NCBI GenBank assembly: GCA_947496705.1
Contig: CANMDW010000001.1
Coordinates: forward strand, 992,001-1,056,000
Source: an uncultured Aquimarina sp.
GTDB lineage: Bacteria; Bacteroidota; Bacteroidia; Flavobacteriales; Flavobacteriaceae
DNA length: 64,000 nucleotides
Direction: 5' to 3'
Positions 8,645 to 17,781 of this stretch are shown here, one piece after another (position 1 is the stretch's first letter; the number at the start of each line of letters is the position of its first letter). A program made the position numbers and the translations under genes. The notes under the pieces are model-generated. The model saw only the letters and a program-made list of their open reading frames with translations. It was not told where the DNA came from and made no database searches.

Positions 8645-10423
8645 TTAATTTTCTGATACTTTTTTGGAAGGAGGAGTGAGGTAGATATATCCATTCTCCA
8701 GTTGTTGATGAGGTCTTTTGATTTTCTCTCCGCTTTTGGTATACCAAACCGTTCGATACGCTACTTCTCCGGTATGATCATAAAAAACTGCTGCAACCGT
8801 ATTGTTTTCTTCTCCCGTGCTTCGCAGTGTCAATGATTTTACCAGACGTGTTTTGCCCAGAAAGTCGGCAGCAAAGTCTACTACTACCGAGGCCACATCT
8901 GCATTGATCAGTACCTGTTTGTCCATATCTACTTCTACAGTAAGTTTTTTGAATGGCGGAGATATCACCACTGCAGGACTTCGGGATTTCTTCCAGGTAT
9001 TGTTTTCTCCGACAAAGTCGGATGCTCCCCGAATACTCCAGGATACTTGGTATTCATACTCTTGCCAATCATCTGATAATGCTCCTAATCGCGGAAATGT
9101 TACCGATTTGTAGAATTTCCCATCCTTAATATCTTTAGCATTAAAATATAACTGGCTGGTAAAGTCTCTTCTGTCGTCGCGATATTTCTTTCTGAAGTTC
9201 ACCGTAACAAAATTGACCATATCCTCGAATGACTCTGCAAACTCACCATCCAGTTGAAAAATGATCTCTCTTTTTTCAAAATCACTATCTTCCATATCGA
9301 TTACCCGGAAGTATTTTGGGTTGTCATGAAAATTTTCATACAATCCTCCAAGATTACCAGCTGTATAAAAAGGTACTTTTATAGTGGTGGATTCGCTTAA
9401 ATCCAACCTAAAACGTTGTACTTTAATATCTTTTCTTTCTTTTACTATATGCTGGATATCTGGGATAAACATACTGGCAGGGCCGAAGGCAAATCCAGAG
9501 AGCACTCCTTTTGCGGTTTTATCCTTTGCTTCTGCAGGTGTTTCTTTTTCGGGTTTGGCAGACCATCCGGTTTCTGTATCAAACATGATATTGATCAATT
9601 TATCGGTAACGATTTGGAAGATGTTTTTCAGATCACTTTTTACACCAAGTGTCTTGGTACGGTCCAGGGCCTCAATTTTTATAGTACCATTGGTATATAA
9701 ACTATCTACAGCTTTGCTTACCTCATCATGAGTAAACAGTGTTTCTGTTTTGGATAGTGAACTAAAATGGTCATATACCATATCCATTTGCGCATCTACT
9801 ACCACATTATAGGATGCTACAGCGGCTTCATAGTATCCACTTACCGCGATAGAGACATCAGATGCGGCACCTTTAAAGGTTTCCCATAGTAAGGTAGAAC
9901 CTTCCTGGTTAAGTGAGGCTGCCAAGACTGCTTTAGAACCTGGTGTAAAAGGAGCTCTGCCACTGGTGATCAGATTTTTTGTAAAACTATCGGCATTGAG
10001 CGTATCTGTCAGAATAGAGGATATGATCCGAAAACTACCCAAAGCGGCTTCGCCCTCCTTCATAGTTTCCAGCAAAGGAATGGGCCCCTTTATTTTTGCA
10101 TTCCGTATTTTGGCTTGTAGCTTTTTTTCTATCTTCTTCAGTGTATCCTCTTCCATCCGGAATTCGAATAAAGCATGAATAAGCCCTCCATTATCATGAT
10201 CTCCACTTCCTACATATTTCATACACAAGAATTCAAAATCACCTTGTTCATTGATGGCTAATCTTGGATATTTCGGAATGTAATAATAGGTCAAAGAATC
10301 GTTATAATCCTGTAATAACTGTAATTCATCAATAGTGATTCTTCCTTTGTCATAATGAACCTGAGCCAGTATATGTGTTTGTATAACAAGCCCTAATACT
10401 ACTATGATTATAAATTGTTTCAT
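8645..10423 (-). CDS. secreted paralog D (YYYIP family)
   Basis: The 592-residue protein has a signal peptide ending ILAQ. Family blocks are LTYYYIPKYPRLAI; GGLIHALFEF; AKIKGPIPLL; SGRAPFTPGSKAVLAASL; LLWETF; MVNFVTVNFRKKYRDD; YEYQVSWSIRGA; and a C-terminal YIYLTPPSKK. The start codon overlaps the stop of the upstream gene (ATGA), so translation is probably coupled. Like the other paralogs it shows no catalytic motif and no C-terminal sorting domain of the type IX secretion kind that I can recognise. Confidence 0.85.
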   Translation of the reverse strand: MKQFIIIVVLGLVIQTHILAQVHYDKGRITIDELQLLQDYNDSLTYYYIPKYPRLAINEQGDFEFLCMKYVGSGDHDNGGLIHALFEFRMEEDTLKKIEKKLQAKIRNAKIKGPIPLLETMKEGEAALGSFRIISSILTDTLNADSFTKNLITSGRAPFTPGSKAVLAASLNQEGSTLLWETFKGAASDVSIAVSGYYEAAVASYNVVVDAQMDMVYDHFSSLSKTETLFTHDEVSKAVDSLYTNGTIKIEALDRTKTLGVKSDLKNIFQIVTDKLINIMFDTETGWSAKPEKETPAEAKDKTAKGVLSGFAFGPASMFIPDIQHIVKERKDIKVQRFRLDLSESTTIKVPFYTAGNLGGLYENFHDNPKYFRVIDMEDSDFEKREIIFQLDGEFAESFEDMVNFVTVNFRKKYRDDRRDFTSQLYFNAKDIKDGKFYKSVTFPRLGALSDDWQEYEYQVSWSIRGASDFVGENNTWKKSRSPAVVISPPFKKLTVEVDMDKQVLINADVASVVVDFAADFLGKTRLVKSLTLRSTGEENNTVAAVFYDHTGEVAYRTVWYTKSGEKIKRPHQQLENGYIYLTPPSKKVSEN

Positions 10424-11571
10424 TTTTCCTTTGTTTTAATGGTTTCTTCAAAATTCTTTTTAGAACTAACATCGATGATCCCGGTCCAGTTTTCTTTTTG
10501 CTGCCAGTCTCCTGTAAGAACTTCTCCCATTTCTGTAAGCTCTATAACCCGGTATCTAAGAGGTTTGTCCAGCCTCACGGCGTATTCGAATTTTAATGCA
10601 TGAGCGTGGATATCGGGGGTGTCTTTAAGAAAATCCACCTCCGTTTTCACTTTTTTATTAGCAACCCCTTCTGCTTCAAACTCTACTATTTTTGCTACCA
10701 AATCGGGGCGAATACCATCTATAAAATCATGACAATACACATCTAGTAAACCGTATCTTGGTGATAATGTGCTTTCAAAATCTATCTCCCTGAGTAGGTC
10801 GGGCCACTTTTTGATATTGACATCTACAGAAAAAGCCCCGGCACTTATCAATACATATGATGGTTTTTGTCTGGTAGAGTCTATGTCTTTATCGTTCAGA
10901 TTCTTGAAAACTTCTTCAAGTTCCTTTGGACCATTGAAATGATAAGTAATGCTATCGGTATTTTTACCTTTGCCCCAGATTCCATAGGCTACACTAAGTA
11001 ATCCCTTATTGTTTTTGAAACCATTCCACAAGATCTGAGATGTATGCTCATTTGGGCGAATAGTAAATGTTTTAACCGACCATATTCCGCTTCCGGCATT
11101 TTGGGTATCATCGTTTTTATAATAGGTACTATTTAGAGTTTCACCTTCTTTGGTTTCCAGATCGGCATAAACCAAAGTGGCTTCCATCTTTTTTATGGGC
11201 ATGGGTCTTAGGCGTATTTTACATCGGTTGCAAACATCTTCCTGCAGCTTATTTTTTAATGGGGTAAGCTGTTGAGCTCGTATCCCTTTTGACTTAATAG
11301 AAAATTGTATCATGCTATTCTGTTTCCAGGTTTCCATTCCTCTTGCTCTGTTGCCAATATGTGTCATTCTGACAAAAGAAAAATTTGGTTTCCCTTCACT
11401 GTTGGTATCCAATTCCAACTCCAGTGGGGTGTAATAAAATGTGCCCTGTTTTTTTAGATCATTGTAAATTGCCATGCCATTTATGATCTTTCTAGAAGAT
11501 AAATTTGGTTGTGCGTGTGGTGCTATCGGTATACCCAATCCAAGTAAGAGAATGACTGTTAGTAGTTTCAT
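10420..11571 (-). CDS. secreted paralog E, short (FYYTP family)
   Basis: I place the start at 11571 (MKLLTVILLLGLGI), giving 383 residues with a signal peptide ending APHAQ. The longer open frame to 11652 would add a hydrophilic leader and overlap the upstream gene. The family signature is weaker but present: GTFYYTPLELEL; GKPNFSFVRM; CKIRLRPMPIKKME; SQILWNGFKNNKGLLSVAYGIW; and a C-terminal LRYRVIELTEMGEVL. It is about 200 residues shorter than paralogs C and D, mainly because the central helical part is reduced. It is coupled to paralog D by an ATGA overlap. Confidence 0.78.
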   Translation of the reverse strand: MKLLTVILLLGLGIPIAPHAQPNLSSRKIINGMAIYNDLKKQGTFYYTPLELELDTNSEGKPNFSFVRMTHIGNRARGMETWKQNSMIQFSIKSKGIRAQQLTPLKNKLQEDVCNRCKIRLRPMPIKKMEATLVYADLETKEGETLNSTYYKNDDTQNAGSGIWSVKTFTIRPNEHTSQILWNGFKNNKGLLSVAYGIWGKGKNTDSITYHFNGPKELEEVFKNLNDKDIDSTRQKPSYVLISAGAFSVDVNIKKWPDLLREIDFESTLSPRYGLLDVYCHDFIDGIRPDLVAKIVEFEAEGVANKKVKTEVDFLKDTPDIHAHALKFEYAVRLDKPLRYRVIELTEMGEVLTGDWQQKENWTGIIDVSSKKNFEETIKTKEK

Positions 11572-11596
11572 TTTATATAGCTGTTGAAATGGGGAT

Positions 11597-13912
11597 TTAA
11601 TTTTCTGTTTCTCCTTTATCTGAAGCTTCATTTGATGAAGGCCATTGATCAAAATATTTCTTTAAATCACGGGGGCTTAATATAATTTGGAGCTTACTTC
11701 CTTTTATCCATCTGTCCATTTCATATTGTAGGCCATCTGGCATGACAAGGGTCACCTTATATTCAAAATCAGGTTTTTCTGAGTCATACAGGTATAAGGT
11801 AGGTGAGGATTGACGTTCATTATCACTAGTAATCTCAATTGGATCAGAGGTTTCGATAGCCTTTCGTTTACCGGGATCCATTTGTGCAGACTTGAGATCT
11901 ACCCAGATAAAAGCAGCTCCTGTGCTTTTGAGAAGATTAAGCGATCTAAATGTTATTTTTTGTTTAGTTGCAGCACTTAATCCTCCGGTGATATCATTAA
12001 TAATATCTTGCGAACAAGTTTCGCATTCCAGCAAACTATAATCAATAAATGCCCGCAAGGGTTTAAGATTGCTTGGAATTTTAAAACCAGTGGGTTTTGT
12101 AAACTTTAAAATGTCTTTGGGCTGTACAGTTTTATCACCCAAATCAAAAGAATAAATTGTAGGCTTAATACCTTCTGTAGTTTTACTGGGTGTTAATACA
12201 TGAAGATATTTTACTAATATAGGGAAGGGAACAGGGTTGGTCAATTCAGTTAGGGATTCCAGGTCTACTATAAAAACTCCATAAGATTGTTCGTCCCTAA
12301 TACTTACTTTGGCCGGAATGTCATAGGTATTTGCTGCTTCATTTTCTTCATTAAGTTTTGATTGAAAATGCAGCATGAAAGAAAGCCCGTTTTGTAGTAC
12401 ACCACTTTTCAGGGCATCAATATTATCATCAGAGGTGGTAAAGGCAATTTCCAGGGGTTGCCCAAAGTCTGAAAAACCAATGGTTGATATTTGATCATTG
12501 CTGATATCAAAACCACCACCCCTAAATTCTATCCGCGGGTTTTCGACCGGTAGTGGTTTTAATTTTACCTTTGGATTTCTGATCTCACTATCAATATCCC
12601 GTACGATCTTTTTAAGCATCTCTTCTATAAACCGGATTTCTCGTAGCGTTATCCCAGAGGTAAGTGTGGCTTGTACACGAGTACTGTTATTTTGGCTTGC
12701 GTCTGTATTTTTACCGTAATCAATATTTAACTTATGTTTGTTCAGGTCTTTATCCCATTCCAGATGATACGAATTGGGGAGGTAATAAAACACCCCCGAT
12801 CTGGGTTCTTTATCCTGGATCAAGTTGGCTTGTATTCTGGAATATTGATTAGACCTGTTAGGATCGAAGCGATCACTTAATTCGGCTTGAAGATTTATAA
12901 AAACCGGAAGCGGTTCCTTATCCAGATTGGGGCCTTTGGCTTCAAAATTCTGGTTTGTATTCGTTTGCCCCGAGGCTAAATCCACAAAAACAGGAGTATA
13001 AACGCTAAAGGGTACGGTAGTATTCATTATAATAGGAGTTGAATTCTTAGGACTTACAGCAAGAAGATTGAATGATGTATTGACTGTCATTGCTGATTGA
13101 TCTTGATTAATGATTGCCCACTTATTTGCTGTATAAAACATGGCAAAGGGAGATTTCAGATAACCCGCAGGCTTATAATTATGTGTGGCAAATACAAAAC
13201 CTGAAGCGGGTGTATGGGAAGTGATAGAAATATGTTTTCTTGCACCTCTTATGGTATTTGCGGTGGTTTTATGAGAGATTATGTTTGATTTTAGAGTGTT
13301 TCCCAGTACAGATTCAGAAGCATTAGATTTTAATACGAGGACATTAAATTTGGCATTTCTGGGCATGGGTTTAATATCCTCATTGTATATCTTCCATTTT
13401 CCGCCACTATACCAAACCCCAATAGGGTGTTTATGAAAAGGCCCTGCGGTTCCCCAATTAGGGGTAATTAGTAGCCTTGCATTTGGGTCGTTATTGGTAA
13501 AAGGGTGGTTTATGGTGGTGATATGCCCAGAGGTATTGCTACTATTGGCTGTGTGAGTCAATGTACCTGCTTTAGAACGGATGAGTTTGGTTTTGTCAAT
13601 TACCAGGACATTAAATTGTGCCTGTAATGGCATCTTGCGAAGATTCTGGTTCCAGATCATCCATTTTTTTGTACTTCTGTTATAAAATACTCCTATTTGA
13701 TGTGGGTTATATACGTTTCGGTTACCATATACCTGTGTGACAATTATAAATGCATTGGGATTGTTGTTACACGACCGGTGATTAATTGTGGTAGCATTAC
13801 CTTTTGAGTTGCTGTTCACAGCGGTATGTCTAAATACTGCCTGAGCATGGATACTAGAAATGGTTAGTAATAATATCAGGCTGACTATGATATATTGCAT
13901 ATTTTTTCTCAT
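11597..13912 (-). CDS. secreted paralog F with three N-terminal repeats
   Basis: I chose the ATG at 13912 (MRKNMQYIIV), giving 771 residues with a signal peptide ending SIHAQ; the longer frame to 13960 would overlap the upstream gene. After the signal come three ~75-90-residue repeats with the pattern TTINHxxxNxxPNA...PxGVxYxxxKWxIxNxDxxxMPxxAxFNVLV, which I recall as the DUF7452-type repeat (name not checked). The C-terminal ~430 residues resemble the paralogs: SGVFYYLPNSYHLEWDK, then PKVKLKPLPV and DFEYKVTLVMPDG. The repeats suggest binding to a surface or glycan, which is inference. Confidence 0.8.
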   Translation of the reverse strand: MRKNMQYIIVSLILLLTISSIHAQAVFRHTAVNSNSKGNATTINHRSCNNNPNAFIIVTQVYGNRNVYNPHQIGVFYNRSTKKWMIWNQNLRKMPLQAQFNVLVIDKTKLIRSKAGTLTHTANSSNTSGHITTINHPFTNNDPNARLLITPNWGTAGPFHKHPIGVWYSGGKWKIYNEDIKPMPRNAKFNVLVLKSNASESVLGNTLKSNIISHKTTANTIRGARKHISITSHTPASGFVFATHNYKPAGYLKSPFAMFYTANKWAIINQDQSAMTVNTSFNLLAVSPKNSTPIIMNTTVPFSVYTPVFVDLASGQTNTNQNFEAKGPNLDKEPLPVFINLQAELSDRFDPNRSNQYSRIQANLIQDKEPRSGVFYYLPNSYHLEWDKDLNKHKLNIDYGKNTDASQNNSTRVQATLTSGITLREIRFIEEMLKKIVRDIDSEIRNPKVKLKPLPVENPRIEFRGGGFDISNDQISTIGFSDFGQPLEIAFTTSDDNIDALKSGVLQNGLSFMLHFQSKLNEENEAANTYDIPAKVSIRDEQSYGVFIVDLESLTELTNPVPFPILVKYLHVLTPSKTTEGIKPTIYSFDLGDKTVQPKDILKFTKPTGFKIPSNLKPLRAFIDYSLLECETCSQDIINDITGGLSAATKQKITFRSLNLLKSTGAAFIWVDLKSAQMDPGKRKAIETSDPIEITSDNERQSSPTLYLYDSEKPDFEYKVTLVMPDGLQYEMDRWIKGSKLQIILSPRDLKKYFDQWPSSNEASDKGETEN

Positions 13913-13928
13913 GATTTTCAGGTTTTGA

Positions 13929-14489
13929 TTATTGTGTAAAAACTTTACGGGCTTCTTCAAGTGGTACGATTCTTAACTCTATAGTTTGTGGAGTTCTTTG
14001 AACTGTATTGGTGGCAGTATCTTTTGCAGTGCCGATTTTGGGTAGCCAATCTTTTTTTAATTCGTATACATAAGAAATACCCTTGAACCTGAACATTCCG
14101 TTGGTGAAAACCAATTCAATAAATTGTGAACTCGTTTCCTTTGCACTCATTAATCTGAGCCTGGCTTTTATGTGCTTTTTTCCCGAAGATATTTTTTTTG
14201 CAAAGGGCAATATCTCTACTTTTGGATTTCCGGAACTACCCAGAGCCACTACCTTAAGATGTTTTCCTGAATATCCCGTGAAATAAATATCTAAATCTAA
14301 GGAGTTTGTTGTTTGAGTTGAAACAACTACTTTTTCAACAGCGCCTTCCATTCCTTCTAGTTGCTTTGACTTAGTACCTTTGCGTTCGGCACTCATAGAC
14401 TCAAGGTATTTTAATCCTTCGGTTTGAGAAATACCTTTAAAGCAGATGCTAAGCAAGACGAAAAGCCCTAAAATTTTTCCTGTTTTCAT
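13929..14489 (-). CDS. small secreted protein, first gene of the operon
   Basis: The 186-residue protein has a signal peptide (hydrophobic core residues 5-20, ending KGISQ). The mature part is Lys-rich and beta-like, with TNSLDLDIYFTGYSGKHLKVVALG and GMFRFKGISYVYELKK. I do not recognise a family. It is the first of eight same-strand genes with short gaps (16 bp to the next), so it probably lies closest to the promoter in the divergent region shared with the sensor kinase. Its size and position would fit a small subunit of whatever the paralog array builds, but nothing in the sequence proves that. Confidence 0.75.
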   Translation of the reverse strand: MKTGKILGLFVLLSICFKGISQTEGLKYLESMSAERKGTKSKQLEGMEGAVEKVVVSTQTTNSLDLDIYFTGYSGKHLKVVALGSSGNPKVEILPFAKKISSGKKHIKARLRLMSAKETSSQFIELVFTNGMFRFKGISYVYELKKDWLPKIGTAKDTATNTVQRTPQTIELRIVPLEEARKVFTQ

Positions 14490-14835
14490 ATGTATAATCT
14501 TTAGTTTTTATGAATTTGTGATATGTCACTGTCGAGTTAACCTATCTAAGAGTTTGTTTACTCTTTAATGAAGATTATTAAAAAGGTTAACATCATGTAG
14601 TAAGAACTAAATACGCTTATAGAACTTTAGTAAATATATAATCAAGAGGTTTAGAGAATAGCTATATGAAGATTTGGAAAAAACCAGCCTTAAAACTTAA
14701 AAAACTAAATAGGGTTTTAATCCATAGAATTCCTCTGGGGGAGTTCTTTTTAAAGGCATAACTATAACATATAAAATAATGTAGGATCGTAGTTCATTTA
14801 CCAAGTTATCGTATACAAATTTGTTATCTTTAGCT
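14490..14835. promoter_or_regulatory. divergent control region between operon and regulator
   Basis: No gene is supported here. It should contain promoters for the minus-strand operon and the plus-strand kinase. Two structures stand out. One is a nested dyad: GTTAACCT at 14536-14543 pairs with AGGTTAAC at 14584-14591, enclosing a small hairpin AAGAGT/ACTCTT at 14548-14565. The other is a terminator-like hairpin at 14726-14747. No exact TAnnTTTG box was found on either strand close to the starts. Confidence 0.5.
14726..14752 (+). terminator. terminator-like hairpin in kinase leader
   Basis: AGAATTCC (14726-14733) pairs with GGAGTTCT (14740-14747) including one G-T pair. The stem closes a six-base loop and is followed by a run of T. 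It lies about 85 bp before the kinase start on the same strand, so it could be an attenuator or the end of a vanished gene. Confidence 0.4.
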
Positions 14836-17481
14836 ATGGTCAACAACAGCATTAATGTCATAGCTTGGGGCATTTCATCAGATATGCCTTTTGCCCTATC
14901 CCGTAGAATAAGGCTCATCAATGTTTTTGCTTTACTGGCTTCTATAGCTACACTGCCTTATATTTTTATCTTCTTCAACAAAGGAATACTACTTGGGCCA
15001 CTTTCACTTTTTTATTTTATCTGTTTTATAACCACTTGGGTGTGGAATAAATATGGGAAATTCAACGTAGCGAAGTTTTGGTTATATACCTCAGCACACT
15101 TATACCTGTTTACAACTGCATCTACATTTGGGAGAGAAGCCGGCGAGCATATGATTTTGATCCCGGTACTTTTTGGCGCGGTTCTGGTGTTTGAGTTTAA
15201 AGAAAAAATGAGTCTTTTATTTGCAGTACTGTTTACGATATTAACTTTTTTGATTCTTGCACTAACTGATTTTTCGCTATTTCGAATCCCAATTACAGAA
15301 GAAGAACTACTGAGCTATTATTATGGTAATCTGACCATCACCCTTTTTTGTTCTATCTCGATTGCTGTTTTCTATTTTTATTTATACGGTAAGCAACACA
15401 AAGAAAACCTTAGCATGATAGAAACCAATAAAGAGATCGAGCGAACCATAAATTACTTTTCGACCTCTTTATTTGGAAAAAATACGGTGGATGAAATCTT
15501 ATGGGATGTCGCCAAAAATTGTATAGGACGTCTTGGGTTTGTAGACTGTGTCATGTATCTTTTGGATGAAGAAAGACAAGTACTGGTCCAAAAAGCAGCT
15601 TATGGAGCTAAAAACCCAAATGACTTCGAGATATATCAACCTATAGACATCCCAATGGGAAAGGGGATAGTTGGTTTTGTAGCCAAAACAGGTGAACCAC
15701 TAATTGTAGATGATACCTCAAAAGATTCCAGATATATTGCAGATGATCAAAAAAGGTTTTCAGAAATAGCAGTTCCTTTGGTATATAATAATAGAGTCAT
15801 TGGCGTAATTGACTCAGAACATCCCGAAAAAAAATTCTATACAGAAAGGCACTTGAATGTAATGCGAACAATTTCATCTCTATGTGCCAATAAAGTAGCC
15901 AGGGCACTGGCAGATGAAGAACGTGAGAAAGCACTTAAGATCCATATGGAAGCCGAAAAAATAAAAGCGTTTGACAAGCTTAAATCTAAGCTTTTTGTAA
16001 ATGTATCTCATGAGCTTCGAACACCACTCACCCTTATTATGGGGACCATTGATCAGCATTTGAAATCAGATAGTACAGGAGACTGGCAGTTGTTAAAAAG
16101 GCATACAGATAGATTATTACGGCTTATTAATCAATTGCTTGATCTAACCAAATTAGAATCCGGTCAGTTTAAGCTCCATCCACAACCGGGTGACATAATG
16201 GGATTTCTTCGCACGATATTATCGCTGTTCTCCTCGGCAGCTTCAAGTCGAGATATCACCCTGGTAAGTCATATCCCTACAGCTCCATTATGGTTAAACT
16301 TTGATCATGATGCCCTGGAAAAAATCTTCTTTAATTTGTTGTCAAATGCCGTAAAATTTACCAGAAATGGTACTTCGGTAGCATTAAAGGTGATTTACGA
16401 AGAACAGTTAGTGGTTAGTGTAACTGATCAAGGGGAAGGTATTCCCGAAAAGGAAAAGGAAAAGATCTTTGATAGATTTTATCAAACCAATCATAGTCAT
16501 AAAATAGGTGTTGGAACAGGCATAGGCCTTGCTCTTATAAAAGAATTGGTAGAGTTGCAAAGTGGTTCGGTTACCGTAGATAGTGAAGTTGGGAGCGGTA
16601 CCACCTTTATGGTCTCTTTACCCCTGGAACGTGCCGGAATTGTTATAGAAGAGCCCATTTCAAAAATAGAAAAGCAATACCATCCTGCAGACACTCCTGA
16701 AGAACAATCGGATCAGGAGGACACAGATCGTGAAACCATATTAATTGTTGAAGATAACGATGAACTTTCTGCTTTTATTAAGCGGGAATTACAACCAGAT
16801 TTTAAAGTGTGCACATCCTTTGATGGAGCACAAGGAATAAAAGAAGCTATAGCGCAATTACCAGACCTTATCATTAGCGACGTAATGATGCCTGAAACTG
16901 ATGGTTTGGATTTGTGTCACCAACTAAAGGAGCATGAACTGACGAGTCATATCCCAATTATATTACTAACTGCTCGCGCTGATATGGAGAGCAAACTTGA
17001 AGGGTTGCAAACGGGAGCCGATGATTATATAGTGAAACCATTTAACGCCCAGGAACTCAAAACCAGGACAAAGAACCTTCTTCGTCAAAGAAAAAAGCTG
17101 AAAGAAAAATACAGTAAAATTATCTCGCTAAACACAAATGAAATTGTGATCACCAGTGTTGAAGAGATGTTCTTAAAAAGATTACTGGCTATTGTAAATG
17201 AACAGATAGACAAAAGTGATTTTAGTATACAGCAATTATGTTTAGAAATGGGCATCAGTCGTATGCAAATGCATCGAAAACTAACCGCACTCACAGGACA
17301 TTCTGCCACTTCATTTATTCGTCATCAACGATTACTGCGTGCTGCCGAACTTCTTAAATCTGGTGAAGCCGTTTCACAAGTAGCCTATTCGGTTGGTTTC
17401 AATAGTTTATCCTATTTTACAAGAGTATTTAAGGAACAATTTGAGATGACACCATCAGAATATGCGCTTCAGAAATTATAG
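14836..17481 (+). CDS. hybrid sensor histidine kinase/response regulator with AraC output
   Basis: The 881-residue one-protein two-component system starts at ATG 14836; the ATG at 14884 is an alternative. It has several membrane segments (about residues 26-190), a GAF domain (about 206-356), a HisKA H-box (VSHELRTPL, phospho-His 392), an HATPase (FFNLLSNAVKFT; DQGEGIPEKEKEKIFDRFYQ; GTGIGLALIKEL), a receiver (VEDND; SDVMMPETDG with phospho-acceptor Asp 682; Lys in VKPF) and an AraC-type helix-turn-helix (about 775-880). There is no periplasmic beta-propeller, unlike classical Bacteroides HTCS proteins. It sits between the divergent secreted-protein operon and the Tc toxin genes, so it is the obvious candidate regulator of both. 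Confidence 0.93.
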   Translation: MVNNSINVIAWGISSDMPFALSRRIRLINVFALLASIATLPYIFIFFNKGILLGPLSLFYFICFITTWVWNKYGKFNVAKFWLYTSAHLYLFTTASTFGREAGEHMILIPVLFGAVLVFEFKEKMSLLFAVLFTILTFLILALTDFSLFRIPITEEELLSYYYGNLTITLFCSISIAVFYFYLYGKQHKENLSMIETNKEIERTINYFSTSLFGKNTVDEILWDVAKNCIGRLGFVDCVMYLLDEERQVLVQKAAYGAKNPNDFEIYQPIDIPMGKGIVGFVAKTGEPLIVDDTSKDSRYIADDQKRFSEIAVPLVYNNRVIGVIDSEHPEKKFYTERHLNVMRTISSLCANKVARALADEEREKALKIHMEAEKIKAFDKLKSKLFVNVSHELRTPLTLIMGTIDQHLKSDSTGDWQLLKRHTDRLLRLINQLLDLTKLESGQFKLHPQPGDIMGFLRTILSLFSSAASSRDITLVSHIPTAPLWLNFDHDALEKIFFNLLSNAVKFTRNGTSVALKVIYEEQLVVSVTDQGEGIPEKEKEKIFDRFYQTNHSHKIGVGTGIGLALIKELVELQSGSVTVDSEVGSGTTFMVSLPLERAGIVIEEPISKIEKQYHPADTPEEQSDQEDTDRETILIVEDNDELSAFIKRELQPDFKVCTSFDGAQGIKEAIAQLPDLIISDVMMPETDGLDLCHQLKEHELTSHIPIILLTARADMESKLEGLQTGADDYIVKPFNAQELKTRTKNLLRQRKKLKEKYSKIISLNTNEIVITSVEEMFLKRLLAIVNEQIDKSDFSIQQLCLEMGISRMQMHRKLTALTGHSATSFIRHQRLLRAAELLKSGEAVSQVAYSVGFNSLSYFTRVFKEQFEMTPSEYALQKL

Positions 17482-17781
17482 ATAGTTCCTTCATATGCAC
17501 CATAGTTACTGCTATAAACATGGGTTTTATTTATTTTATTTCTGCCATGTTACATTACAGCAAAGATTTGTTACATATGTTCAAATGATTTGGGACAAAG
17601 AGTTTCAACTTTGTTTTGTATACAATCATCTCCCCTTTAAATAACCTACTCCCCAGAAGTAGGTATCCAACATTCATTCAGAAAAGTCAATTCGGCAATA
17701 GTCATATCCGATTGAATATTCTCACACCCCAGACAAATACCCCAGGAAGTTAAGTTCAGTGTAAAATCTAAATCATTTCAA
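17482..17781. promoter_or_regulatory. leader region of the Tc toxin operon
   Basis: This 300-bp gap carries no gene. A perfect 7-bp hairpin (ACCTACT at 17644-17650, AGTAGGT at 17658-17664, seven-base loop) lies about 120 bp before the toxin start and would be in the 5' leader if transcription starts near the TTTGTATACAAT stretch at about 17615. I could not identify a -33/-7 pair with normal spacing. Confidence 0.4.

Noticed and set aside
15400..17481. Reading the kinase as a classical sugar-sensing HTCS
   Set aside because: No two-component propeller or Y_Y_Y domain is present; the sensor part is membrane helices plus GAF.
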